Below, piece after piece: positions 26,311 through 34,389 of a DNA stretch of 64,000 nucleotides. The DNA is taken from positions 1,488,001-1,552,000 of the forward strand of contig NZ_CP026106.1 in NCBI RefSeq assembly GCF_002902965.1, in the 5' to 3' direction. This stretch comes from Paraburkholderia hospita (lineage in GTDB: Bacteria > Pseudomonadota > Gammaproteobacteria > Burkholderiales > Burkholderiaceae). Position numbers and translations under genes: made by a program. The notes below the pieces were generated by a model. The model ran no database searches and was not told the DNA's origin. It worked only from the letters and a program-made list of their open reading frames with translations. Within the stretch, counting starts at the first letter, position 1, and each line of letters begins with the position of its first letter.

Positions 26311-29300
26311 GAGGTTTCTCCTTGACGGTGTTTATGCTCGGTGGCGGGGTTGACGGGATCGGGCGGGGCGTCGTCGAGCCAGTCGATATGCTTCATCTTG
26401 CGTACGATCAGGAATTCGTCGCGGTTCGAGCCGACGGTGCCGTAGTAGTTGAAGCCATACGCCAGTTGCGCGTAGCCGCCGATCATATGCGTGGGCTTGA
26501 GCGCGATGCGAGTGACCGAGTTGTGGATGCCGCCGCGCGTGCCCGTGATTTCGGAACCGGGCGTGTTCACGATCTTCTCCTGCGCGTGATACATCATCAC
26601 CATGCCGTGCGGTATTCGCTGGCTGACGACGGCGCGTGCGCACAACGCGCCATTGACGTTGTAGCACTCGATCCAGTCGTTGTCCGATACGCCGATGGTC
26701 CGCGCGTCGATCTCCGACAACCACACGATCGGCCCGCCGCGCGACAGCGTGAGCATCAGCAGATTGTCCGTGTAGGTGCTGTGAATGCCCCACTTCTGAT
26801 GCGGCGTGATGAAATTCAGCACGATCTCCGGGTTGCCGTTCGAGCGTGCGCCGAGCATCTTCTCGTAGTTGCCAGTTTCGATAGGCGGCTTGTAGACGCA
26901 CAATGCTTCGCCGAATGCCTGCATCCAAACGTGGTCCTGATAGAGCTGCTGGCGGCCGCTGAGCGTGCGCCACGGAATCAGTTCGTGAACGTTCGTATAA
27001 CCCGCGTTGTACGACACGTGCTCGGACTCGATGCCGCTCCACGTCGGCGACGAGATGATCTTGCGCGGCTGCGCCTGGATGTCGCGAAAGCGGATCTTCT
27101 CGTCCGCGCGCGCATCCGCCAGATGCGCATGCTCGATGCCCGTCAGCGACGATACGGCATGCCATGCCTTTACCGCGACGGCGCCATTGGTTTCGGGGGC
27201 AAGCGACAAGATGACTTCGGCGGCGTCGAGCGCGGTGTCGATACGCGGGCGTCCCGCTGTGCCGTTGACGGTCGTGCCGCCTTGACCACCGCCTTGACCA
27301 TTCGCGACGCGATAGTTGAGTTCGCCGAGCAACGCGACTTCTTCCTTCGTGTCCCACGTGATGCCTTTGCCGCCGTTGCCGAGCTTATCCATCAGCGGAC
27401 CGAGCGACGTAAATCTGTCATACGTGGCGGGATAGTCGCGCTCGACGACGATTACAGAAGGCATCGTCTTGCCCGGTACGGGTTCGCATTCCCCCCGTTT
27501 CCAGTCGAGCACGTCGAACGGTTGCGCGAGTTCGGCGGGGCTGTCGTGTGCGATCGGCGCGAGCACGACATCGCGTTCCACGCCTAGATGGCCGACGCTC
27601 AGTTCCGAAAAGCGCTTTGCAATGCCCTTGAAGATTTCCCAGTCGCTTTTCGATTGCCACGCGGGATCGACGGCGGCCGACAGCGGATGAATGAACGGGT
27701 GCATGTCCGACGTGTTCATGTCGTCCTTCTCGTACCACGTCGCGGTGGGCAGAACGACATCGGAGTACATGCAGGTGGTCGACATGCGGAAGTCGAGCGT
27801 GACGAGCAGATCGAGCTTGCCGCGTGGTGCATCGTCATGCCACGTGATTTCTTCCGGACGCGGATGCCCCGACTTGAAGACCTCTTCGCCTTGCACGCCG
27901 TTGGTCGTGCCGAGCAGATGCTTGAGGAAGTATTCGTGGCCTTTGCCCGACGAGCCAAGCAGGTTGGAGCGCCACACGAACAGGTTGCGCGGAAAGTTCG
28001 CCGGATTGTCGGGGTCTTCGCAGGCCATGCGCAGACTGCCCGATTTCAGCTCCTGCGCGATCGTCGCGCCCGCTTGCGCCGGATCGTTCAACGCGCGGCC
28101 GACATCGAGCGGATTGGCGTGGAGTTGCGGCGCGGACGGCAGCCAGCCCATGCGTTCGGCGCGCACGTTGTAGTCGATGGGCGCGCCGTGAAAGTGCGTC
28201 TTGTCGGCAAGGGGGGAAAGCAGGGCGCTCGGGTCCATCGGGTCGTAACGCCACTGGTCCGTATGCGCGTAGAAGAATGACGTCGAATTCATCTGGCGCG
28301 GCGGCCGGCTCCAGTCGAGCGCGAACGCGAGCGGCGTCCAGCCCGTCTGCGGACGCAGCTTTTCCTGGCCCACGTAATGCGACCAGCCGCCGCCCGATTT
28401 GCCGACGCAGCCGCACATGATCAGCATGTTGATGATCGCGCGGTACGACATGTCCATATGGAACCAGTGATTGATGCCCGCGCCGATGATCACCATCGAC
28501 TTGCCCTGCGTCTTGTGCGCGTTCTCGGCGAACTGGCGCGCGACGTTGATCACGTCGGCGCGCTTGACGCCGGTGATCGCTTCCTGCCACGCGGGGGTAT
28601 AGGGCAGATCGTCGTCGTAGCTCGCGGCGATGTGCTCGCCGCCCAGGCCCTGATCGAGGCCGTAGTTCGCGATGAACAGATCGTAGACGGTGGCGACCAG
28701 CATGTCGCCGTTGCGCGTCGCGATTCTCCGCGCGCCGATTTTGCGCGACAGTTCCGAAGCATGCGACGTGTGATTGAAGTGCGGATGCCGGATATTGCCA
28801 AAGTAGGGGAAGAGTACATCGGCGACTTCATCGTGCGCGTCGACGAAGGAAAGGCGCGGCTCGATGGGCGTGCCTGATGCCGACTCCTCCTTCAGATTCC
28901 ACTTGCCCTTGTCCTCGCCTTCCTTCTGGCCCCAGCGGAAGCCCGCGGAGCCGACGGGCACGACGGTCTCGTTAGTGACGGCGTCGATAACGACCGTTTT
29001 CCACTCGGGGTTGTTGGCCTGGCCGAGTGCGTCGTCGAAATCCGAAGCGCGCACGAGCCGCTCGGGCACATAGCGGTCGCCACGTGCGACGAGGCGCACG
29101 AGACACGGCATGTCGGTGAAGCGACGGCAATAGTCGATGAAATAGTCGCTTTTTCCGGCGAGGTGAAACTCCTTGAGAATGACATGGCCCATTGCGAGTG
29201 CGAGCGCCGCATCGGTGCCTTGTTTCGGGTGAAGCCAGATGTCGCCGAATTTCGCGCCTTCCGCGTAGTCTGGGAATATCGACACGATCTTCGTACCCTT

Positions 29301-30116
29301 GTAGCGCACCTCGGTCATGAAATGCGCATCGGGCGTGCGCGTCTGCGGCACATTGGAGCCCCACATCATGATGAACGTGGAGTTGTACCAGTCGGCGGAT
29401 TCGGGCACATCGGTCTGCTCGCCCCATGTTTGCGGCGATGCCGGCGGCAGATCGCAATACCAGTCGTAGAAGCTCAGGCAGACACCGCCGATCAGCGACA
29501 GATAGCGCGAGCCGGCTGCATACGACACCATCGACATCGCGGGGATAGGCGAGAAGCCCACCACGCGGTCGGGGCCGTGCCGCTTGATGGTATAGACATT
29601 GGCCGCGGCGACGATCTCGTTGACCTCGTCCCATGTGGCGCGGATGAAGCCGCCGAGCCCGCGTCGGCTTTGATAGCTGCGCCGCGCCGCGTCGTCTTCG
29701 ACGATGGATAGCCATGCCTGCACGGGTTCCATTGTGCGGCGCCGTTCGCGCCACAGTTTGACGAGCGCGCTGCGCACGAGCGGATACTTGAGTCGGTTCG
29801 CGCTATAGAGATACCACGAGTACGAGGCGCCACGAGAGCATCCGCGCGGCTCGTGGTTCGGCATATCGGGACGCGTGCGCGGATAGTCGGTTTGCTGCGT
29901 TTCCCATGTGACGATGCCACCCTTGACATAGATCTTCCATGAACATGAGCCGGTGCAGTTCACGCCATGTGTCGAGCGTACGATCTTGTCGTGCTGCCAT
30001 CGTTGCCGATAGGCGTCCTCCCACTTTCTGTCTTCGTCGGTAACGGCGCCGTGACCATCAGAGAATTGCGGCCGGGCCGTTGTGAAATAGCGCAACCTGT
30101 CCAGAAAGTGGCTCAT
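26307..30116 (-). CDS. narG: Respiratory nitrate reductase alpha subunit NarG
   Basis: 1269 residues. Catalytic molybdenum (bis-MGD) subunit reducing nitrate to nitrite in the cytoplasm. The N-terminal FS0 cluster motif is intact (H50-x3-C54-x3-C58-x34-C93), and the Mo-ligand Asp is D242 in PESADWYNS. GSNVPQTRTPDAHF and WETQQTDYP are diagnostic. It is the first gene of the operon, behind an FNR-type box about 90 bp upstream. The N-terminus carries no cleaved Tat signal, as expected for NarG. Confidence 0.97.
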   Translation of the reverse strand: MSHFLDRLRYFTTARPQFSDGHGAVTDEDRKWEDAYRQRWQHDKIVRSTHGVNCTGSCSWKIYVKGGIVTWETQQTDYPRTRPDMPNHEPRGCSRGASYSWYLYSANRLKYPLVRSALVKLWRERRRTMEPVQAWLSIVEDDAARRSYQSRRGLGGFIRATWDEVNEIVAAANVYTIKRHGPDRVVGFSPIPAMSMVSYAAGSRYLSLIGGVCLSFYDWYCDLPPASPQTWGEQTDVPESADWYNSTFIMMWGSNVPQTRTPDAHFMTEVRYKGTKIVSIFPDYAEGAKFGDIWLHPKQGTDAALALAMGHVILKEFHLAGKSDYFIDYCRRFTDMPCLVRLVARGDRYVPERLVRASDFDDALGQANNPEWKTVVIDAVTNETVVPVGSAGFRWGQKEGEDKGKWNLKEESASGTPIEPRLSFVDAHDEVADVLFPYFGNIRHPHFNHTSHASELSRKIGARRIATRNGDMLVATVYDLFIANYGLDQGLGGEHIAASYDDDLPYTPAWQEAITGVKRADVINVARQFAENAHKTQGKSMVIIGAGINHWFHMDMSYRAIINMLIMCGCVGKSGGGWSHYVGQEKLRPQTGWTPLAFALDWSRPPRQMNSTSFFYAHTDQWRYDPMDPSALLSPLADKTHFHGAPIDYNVRAERMGWLPSAPQLHANPLDVGRALNDPAQAGATIAQELKSGSLRMACEDPDNPANFPRNLFVWRSNLLGSSGKGHEYFLKHLLGTTNGVQGEEVFKSGHPRPEEITWHDDAPRGKLDLLVTLDFRMSTTCMYSDVVLPTATWYEKDDMNTSDMHPFIHPLSAAVDPAWQSKSDWEIFKGIAKRFSELSVGHLGVERDVVLAPIAHDSPAELAQPFDVLDWKRGECEPVPGKTMPSVIVVERDYPATYDRFTSLGPLMDKLGNGGKGITWDTKEEVALLGELNYRVANGQGGGQGGTTVNGTAGRPRIDTALDAAEVILSLAPETNGAVAVKAWHAVSSLTGIEHAHLADARADEKIRFRDIQAQPRKIISSPTWSGIESEHVSYNAGYTNVHELIPWRTLSGRQQLYQDHVWMQAFGEALCVYKPPIETGNYEKMLGARSNGNPEIVLNFITPHQKWGIHSTYTDNLLMLTLSRGGPIVWLSEIDARTIGVSDNDWIECYNVNGALCARAVVSQRIPHGMVMMYHAQEKIVNTPGSEITGTRGGIHNSVTRIALKPTHMIGGYAQLAYGFNYYGTVGSNRDEFLIVRKMKHIDWLDDAPPDPVNPATEHKHRQGETS

Positions 30117-30206
30117 GGAGATCCTGGTTCTATCGGGGGACGTTTTTAAGCATTAAAGTATGCGAACCTCAATAAGTAAAGTTGACACATGTTTTGCGTC
30201 GCCGTA

Positions 30207-30220
30207 CTGATCTTTATCAA
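30207..30220 (-). promoter_or_regulatory. FNR/Anr-type box upstream of narG
   Basis: On the minus strand TTGATAAAGATCAG matches TTGAT-N4-ATCAA at 9 of 10 defined positions. Its centre is about 97 bp before the narG ATG, which suits a class II site at -41.5 with a transcript start near 30172. The IS110 element ends upstream of it, so the site still serves narG. Confidence 0.75.
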
Positions 30221-30305
30221 TTTTTCCCGTGAAGGTCGCAATTGAAGCTGCTCGCTGACGGGGGATGACTTGACTAGGCAGGGTGGGGTGCCCCTATGTG
30301 ATTCG

Positions 30306-31511
30306 TCAAGCGGTAGGGGCGGATTTTGGTTGGTAGAGGGTGCCGTCGCGCAGCATGGCGAACAGCACGTCGCAGCGTCGTCGAGCGAGAGCGATGAGCG
30401 CCTGATTGTGGCGCTTGCCCTGCTGGACCTTGCGCGTGTAATAGTCCCTTGAGATCGGGTCTCGCAGGGCAGCAAAGGCCGAGAGGAAGAGCGCTCTCTT
30501 GAGTACCTTGTTGCCCCGTCTGGACGGGTGTTCGCCACGGATGGACGAGCCCGAGCGTCGGGTCACCGGGGCGAGGCCGGCGTAGGCGGCGAGATGCGCA
30601 GCCGATGCGAAGGCTTTGTGAGCGACTTCAGTGAGGAGTCTGGCGGCGGTCCTGACGCCGACTCCCGGCATGCTGGTCAGGACCGGCCAAAGAGGGTGTG
30701 CGTGCACCAGACGTTCAACTTCGCTGGCAACCTCCTCGCGTTGCTTGCGCAAGGATGCGAGTTGCTGGGCAAGACGCGGCATGACGATGGTTGCGGCCTG
30801 AGTACCGGGCACGATCACAGCCTGTTCGCTGAGCGCCTGGACGATGTCGGAAGCCAGGCTCTTGCCCATGCGAGGTGCGAGTTTGGTGAGGCGGTTGGCG
30901 AGTGTTTTCTCGCTGGCTGAGGCGAGCTCGGCGGGTGACGGGTATCGCTCAAGCAGATCGAGCACGGCCGGATGGTCGAGCCGCGGCCCCACGACCCTTT
31001 CCAGCGCCGGATGGATCTGGGTGAGCAGACCTCGAATGCGGTTGCTGGTCTGCGTGATCTGGGCCGCCAGATCGTCGTCGAAGCCGCACAGCATGGTGAG
31101 TTCGGCGAGTGGTTCGTCAGCCAGCCGAAGTGAGCGCAGCGTATGCGGCATTGAGCGCGCGGCTTCAGCAATGATGGCGGCATCGCGAGCATCAGTCTTG
31201 GCTTCACCGGCGTGCAGGTCGGCGATGCGGCGCATAGCCAGACCCGGTAGATATGCGACCAGAACATCTTCATCACGGGCGACTGCCACGGGCAACGCGC
31301 CGATGGTGGCGGGTTGATCGACGACGAACAGGAGCTGGCCGTGCGTCTTGAGTTCGGTAATGAGGGCGCGCAGCTTGGCCTCATCGTTGGGCAGCGCCTT
31401 GTTGTAAAGGCGCTTTCCGCGCCGATCGAGGGCGACGGCGTGATGGTGGCCTTTGCCGACATCGACGCCGACGAATACATCGACAGAGCTATGTTGTTGG
31501 TTTTCTTGCAT
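30306..31511 (-). CDS. IS110-family transposase (DEDD recombinase)
   Basis: 401 residues. The N-terminal RuvC-like DEDD domain is seen in VDVFVGVDVGKGHHHAVALD, the Glu/Asp-bearing middle, and the AKTDARDAAIIAEAAR segment. The C-terminal Tnp_20 domain shows LTSMPGVGVRTAARLLTE, LAAYAGLAPVTRRSGSSI and GNKVLKRALFLSAFAAL, with its catalytic Ser. The frame is intact, so the element may be active. I start at 31511 (MQENQQHSSVDVF); the longer frame runs into the leader region. Confidence 0.93.
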   Translation of the reverse strand: MQENQQHSSVDVFVGVDVGKGHHHAVALDRRGKRLYNKALPNDEAKLRALITELKTHGQLLFVVDQPATIGALPVAVARDEDVLVAYLPGLAMRRIADLHAGEAKTDARDAAIIAEAARSMPHTLRSLRLADEPLAELTMLCGFDDDLAAQITQTSNRIRGLLTQIHPALERVVGPRLDHPAVLDLLERYPSPAELASASEKTLANRLTKLAPRMGKSLASDIVQALSEQAVIVPGTQAATIVMPRLAQQLASLRKQREEVASEVERLVHAHPLWPVLTSMPGVGVRTAARLLTEVAHKAFASAAHLAAYAGLAPVTRRSGSSIRGEHPSRRGNKVLKRALFLSAFAALRDPISRDYYTRKVQQGKRHNQALIALARRRCDVLFAMLRDGTLYQPKSAPTA

Positions 31512-31589
31512 CGAAGGCTTTGCAGGTTGAACGGTTTGGCCTGCAACATCGGTGGCAAGTCTCGGCATCCACGTTACGGACGGCCTCAA

Positions 31590-31745
31590 GATATCCTGGC
31601 CGAGCCCCTATTAGCGATCACCAGCCACCCACCAGGCCCGGTGACAACACCCCCCGGATCATGACTGCGACTGGGGGCGAGAATCATGCCGGGCCTAGCT
31701 GGCCAAATCCTCGATTGTCGAGGAATGAAGATAGTAACGGGGGCA
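31590..31745 (-). ncRNA. Candidate IS110 bridge-type RNA region
   Basis: The roughly 240-nt non-coding left end upstream of the transposase is rich in pairing. There is a perfect 7-bp hairpin (31708-31724), an 8-bp stem (31634-31641 with 31689-31696) and, inside it, a C5/G5 pair (31651-31655 with 31673-31677) enclosing a 17-nt loop. In the IS110 group, a structured bridge RNA made from this end guides the recombinase to target and donor. The function is inferred from family and position; exact RNA ends are not defined. Confidence 0.42.
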
Positions 31746-31993
31746 AGCAGGTGGGGTGGGCGTTCCGGCGCCGTTATCACATGTTGTGATATATCTGTGA
31801 ATGTTTTGCGTCACACGTCGCTGATGGATGTTGCAAGGCAGTGCTTACAGCTCGTTGAGTAATCGATAACAACATTGATTAAAGAAACGTTTCATAACGC
31901 CTTCGGGAATTGTGCCGGTGCATTGTGCGATGTTGGGCGTAGCCCTTCTTTAGTTTTTCGCTGGCATCCGCGGTGTGATGTTTGCTGCGCAAG

Positions 31994-32166
31994 CGGTTTG
32001 GTGTTTTTGCTTTTGCGCTGGCATCCGCGTTATGGTGTTTGCCGTTCAAGCGTCGCCCCTGTGCGGGGCGGCACCTACTTTTCTTTGCCGCCGCAAAGAA
32101 AAGTAGGCAAAAGAAAGCGGCTCACACCGCCAGCTCTTGTGTTTGCCTGAGGGCCCCCAACCGGTC
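31994..32166 (+). repeat. Left 173-bp arm of the palindrome
   Basis: Inverted copy of 32527-32699 with a single difference (C versus A in the GGCTCACACC stretch near 32123). Just outside it, about 31956-31993 is a diverged direct copy of an internal part of the arm (CGCTGGCATCCGCG), showing local duplication. Confidence 0.93.
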
Positions 32167-32526
32167 TTATGCTTCGCACGGCAACGTCCTTGTTCGCGTG
32201 CGTTGCCAACGCTTTGAATGAACGCCTCACCCGCTTCGAATGCCTGTGCACGGGCTAGCGGCAGCGAATGGTTTGCGCCGCCCAGGTGGCAAACTGTGTG
32301 TAGGTTGTCGCGTCGTATAGCCTGGCGCTCTTACATGGAGGTATGCGCGTGCTATCGGTCCGAAGTGAGGCGTGCGAGGCACTACGGCCTACACACAGTT
32401 TGCCACCTGGGCGGCCGTGGAATATCTGGCATGGCGTGCTCCGACGCGGGTGCGTGAAGCGGGTGAGGCGTCAATTCGGAGCGTTGGCAACGAACATGAG
32501 TCACGTGATTGCCGCGTGAAGTGAGG

Positions 32527-32699
32527 GACCGGTTGGGGGCCCTCAGGCAAACACAAGAGCTGGCGGTGTTAGCCGCTTTCTTTTGCCTACTTTTCTTTGC
32601 GGCGGCAAAGAAAAGTAGGTGCCGCCCCGCACAGGGGCGACGCTTGAACGGCAAACACCATAACGCGGATGCCAGCGCAAAAGCAAAAACACCAAACCG
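32527..32699 (-). repeat. Right 173-bp arm of the palindrome
   Basis: Inverted copy of 31994-32166. Beyond it, 32700-32730 again carries a diverged ATGCCAGCGC unit, mirroring the duplication outside the left arm. Confidence 0.93.
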
Positions 32700-32783
32700 G
32701 ATGCCAGCGCAGAGGCCAACACACCGAACCAGCACTGCGAAGGCAAATCACAGCCCCCGCCGAAGCCAAAAACCAAACCCAAA

Positions 32784-34178
32784 TCACATAACGGCAAGCT
32801 GCGCAGCAGCACTCCTCAACGCGCTCCGCAAACCCTCCTCAACAACAGGATGATAAAAAGGCATCGCGAGCATCGCATCAACGGTAAGCCCCATCTGCAA
32901 CGCCCACGACAGCAAATGCGCAATATGCTCAGCATCCGGCCCGATCCACTCAGCACCCACAAACCGTCGCGTATCGCGATCCACATACACATGCATCAAC
33001 CCGCGATTCCGCAGCATCACGCGGCTACGACCCTGATCCTCAAAGCTCACTTCACCCGTCACAAACGACCCATCAGCAAGATCCAGGAACCGCGCCCCAA
33101 CCATCGCAATCCCAGGCTCAGAAAACACAACTGAAATCGCGGCCCGCCGCACAAGCGGCTTCACATCGGGATACCGCGCGGCATTGTCGCCCGCAGCGCG
33201 ACCTTCATCGGCGGCTTCGTGCAAGAGCGGCAGCACATCATTCGCATCGCCCGCGATAAACACGGGATGCTTGCCCGCCTGCAAAGTCAGCGGATCAAAC
33301 ACAGGCACACCGCGCGCATCGACCTCGAGCGTCGTGTTATGCAACGCAAGCTTGTCCATATTCGGCCGACGGCCTGCCGTCACCAGCACATAATCGAACG
33401 TGTCTTCGTGCAATTCCCCCGCTCCATCGCGATAACGCAAACGCACGCTGTCACCTTCGCGCGTTGCCGCTTCCACCTGCGCATGCGTCTCGAAGTGAAA
33501 AGAATCCCTGAACACATCACGCGCATAATCCTTGATCGCCGGATCGCTCAACGGCCCAACGCGCCCACGCGCACCGAGCATCGTCACGTCGGCGCCAAGC
33601 CACGCGAGCGCCTGGCCGAGTTCAAGCCCGATCACGCCCGCGCCTACCACCGCGACCTTGCGCGGCAGATCGTCCCACGCAAAGACGTCGTCGTTGACGA
33701 TCGCGCGGTCGCCGAGCGCCTGGTACATCGCGGGCACATACGGCGATGAGCCCGTCGCGATCACGACGCGCTTCGCGTGCACGCGGGTGTGCTCGCCGAC
33801 CTGCAGCACGTTATCGTCGATGAATTGCGCGTAGCCGATCAGCCGCTCTTCATCGGGAATGCTTTCCGTCGATTCGACGACGAACCCAACAAAGCGGTCG
33901 CGCTCGCCCTTGACGCGCGCCATCACTTCACGTCCGTCGACCCGCACGGCGCCATCGACATGCACGCCGAACGGTGCCATGCTGCGCGCCGCATGCGCGG
34001 CTTCGGCGGCGGCGATCAGCAGCTTCGACGGCATACAGCCGACGCGCGCACAGGTCGTCCCGTACGCGCCGCCTTCGATCAGCACGACACTCGCGCCCGC
34101 GGCCTTCGCGGCGCGGAAGGCGGACAAGCCCGCGCTGCCCGCGCCAATCACTGCAACATCGATATGAAGCGTCTTCAT
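32784..34178 (-). CDS. Dihydrolipoyl-dehydrogenase-like disulphide oxidoreductase
   Basis: 464 residues, class I pyridine nucleotide-disulphide oxidoreductase. FAD motif VAVIGAGSAGLSAFRAAKAAG, redox disulphide C-x4-C in TTCARVGCMPSKLL (ARVG instead of the usual LNVG), NAD motif VAVVGAGVIGLELGQALAWLG, FAD motif VFIAGDAND, and C-terminal base HPVVEEGLR. The fold and catalytic residues of an E3 enzyme are present, but it is a divergent stand-alone type, and no 2-oxoacid dehydrogenase genes flank it. The precise electron acceptor is uncertain. Its 3' end lies only 84 bp from the large palindrome. Confidence 0.85.
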   Translation of the reverse strand: MKTLHIDVAVIGAGSAGLSAFRAAKAAGASVVLIEGGAYGTTCARVGCMPSKLLIAAAEAAHAARSMAPFGVHVDGAVRVDGREVMARVKGERDRFVGFVVESTESIPDEERLIGYAQFIDDNVLQVGEHTRVHAKRVVIATGSSPYVPAMYQALGDRAIVNDDVFAWDDLPRKVAVVGAGVIGLELGQALAWLGADVTMLGARGRVGPLSDPAIKDYARDVFRDSFHFETHAQVEAATREGDSVRLRYRDGAGELHEDTFDYVLVTAGRRPNMDKLALHNTTLEVDARGVPVFDPLTLQAGKHPVFIAGDANDVLPLLHEAADEGRAAGDNAARYPDVKPLVRRAAISVVFSEPGIAMVGARFLDLADGSFVTGEVSFEDQGRSRVMLRNRGLMHVYVDRDTRRFVGAEWIGPDAEHIAHLLSWALQMGLTVDAMLAMPFYHPVVEEGLRSALRSAAAQLAVM

Positions 34179-34323
34179 GATGTTCCTCGTTCTGACGGGG
34201 CGGTGGCGGAATCAGTGTGCTGTGCCGCGCGCATCGCTGCCGTCCAGTAGAATCGGTTTGCATTGCACGGTTCCACTTTACGGTCCTGCGTGCGCGTTGC
34301 TAATCCTCGAACGATTCAAAAAC

Positions 34324-34389
34324 ATGCTTAATCGGCTCAACTCGCGGCTCAACTCGCGGCTCAAACGGCGGCTCAAATGGATCTGTTAA
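34324..34389 (+). CDS. Possible 21-codon repeat-encoded leader peptide
   Basis: A short frame (ATG 34324, TAA at 34387-34389) runs through four 12-bp repeats and encodes repeated RLNS/RLKR-like units. It overlaps the start of the AraC gene by 13 nt in another frame, so translational coupling is possible. No good ribosome site precedes it. It may be fortuitous. Confidence 0.2.
   Translation: MLNRLNSRLNSRLKRRLKWIC
34333..34380 (+). repeat. Four tandem 12-bp repeats at the AraC gene start
   Basis: Units at 34333, 34345, 34357 and 34369 each begin CGGCTCAA and end in four variable bases (CTCG, CTCG, ACGG, ATGG). The last unit contains the ATG of the regulator, so copy-number change would alter its ribosome-binding region. 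Confidence 0.9.

Larger units (their letters stand above)
30282..31758 (-). mobile_element. IS110-family insertion sequence (ends approximate)
   Basis: About 1.48 kb, typical of the family, built of one transposase gene, a short 3' non-coding end and a longer 5' non-coding end. IS110 elements lack inverted terminal repeats. I set tentative limits by the 9-bp direct repeat GGTGGGGTG found at 30282-30290 and 31750-31758; true ends may differ by tens of bases. It sits upstream of the nar promoter and beside a large palindrome. Confidence 0.6.
31994..32699. repeat. Large concentric palindrome (~700 bp)
   Basis: Three nested inverted repeats share one centre near 32346: 31994-32166 with 32527-32699 (173 bp, one mismatch), 32223-32237 with 32456-32470 (15 bp, perfect) and 32277-32304 with 32388-32415 (28 bp, perfect). 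CGTTGCCAACGCT at 32201 also pairs imperfectly near 32480. Each long arm holds its own 15-bp hairpin (32074-32107 and 32586-32619). Translations of the arms are mirror-repeated, low-complexity peptides, so I treat the region as non-coding. It lies between the IS110 element and the lipoamide-dehydrogenase-like gene. Confidence 0.93.

Noticed and set aside
24781..27587. Long plus-strand frames opposite narH and narG
   Set aside because: They mirror highly conserved nar genes and show no recognisable motifs or ribosome sites; antisense shadows.
30139..30538. Small frames near the 3' end of the IS110 element
   Set aside because: They overlap the transposase 3' end in another frame, with no start signals.
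31875..32853. Several 60-117-codon frames inside the palindrome with FFAAAKKSR-like peptides
   Set aside because: They occur in mirror pairs because the arms are inverted copies, have no ribosome sites and encode no domain.
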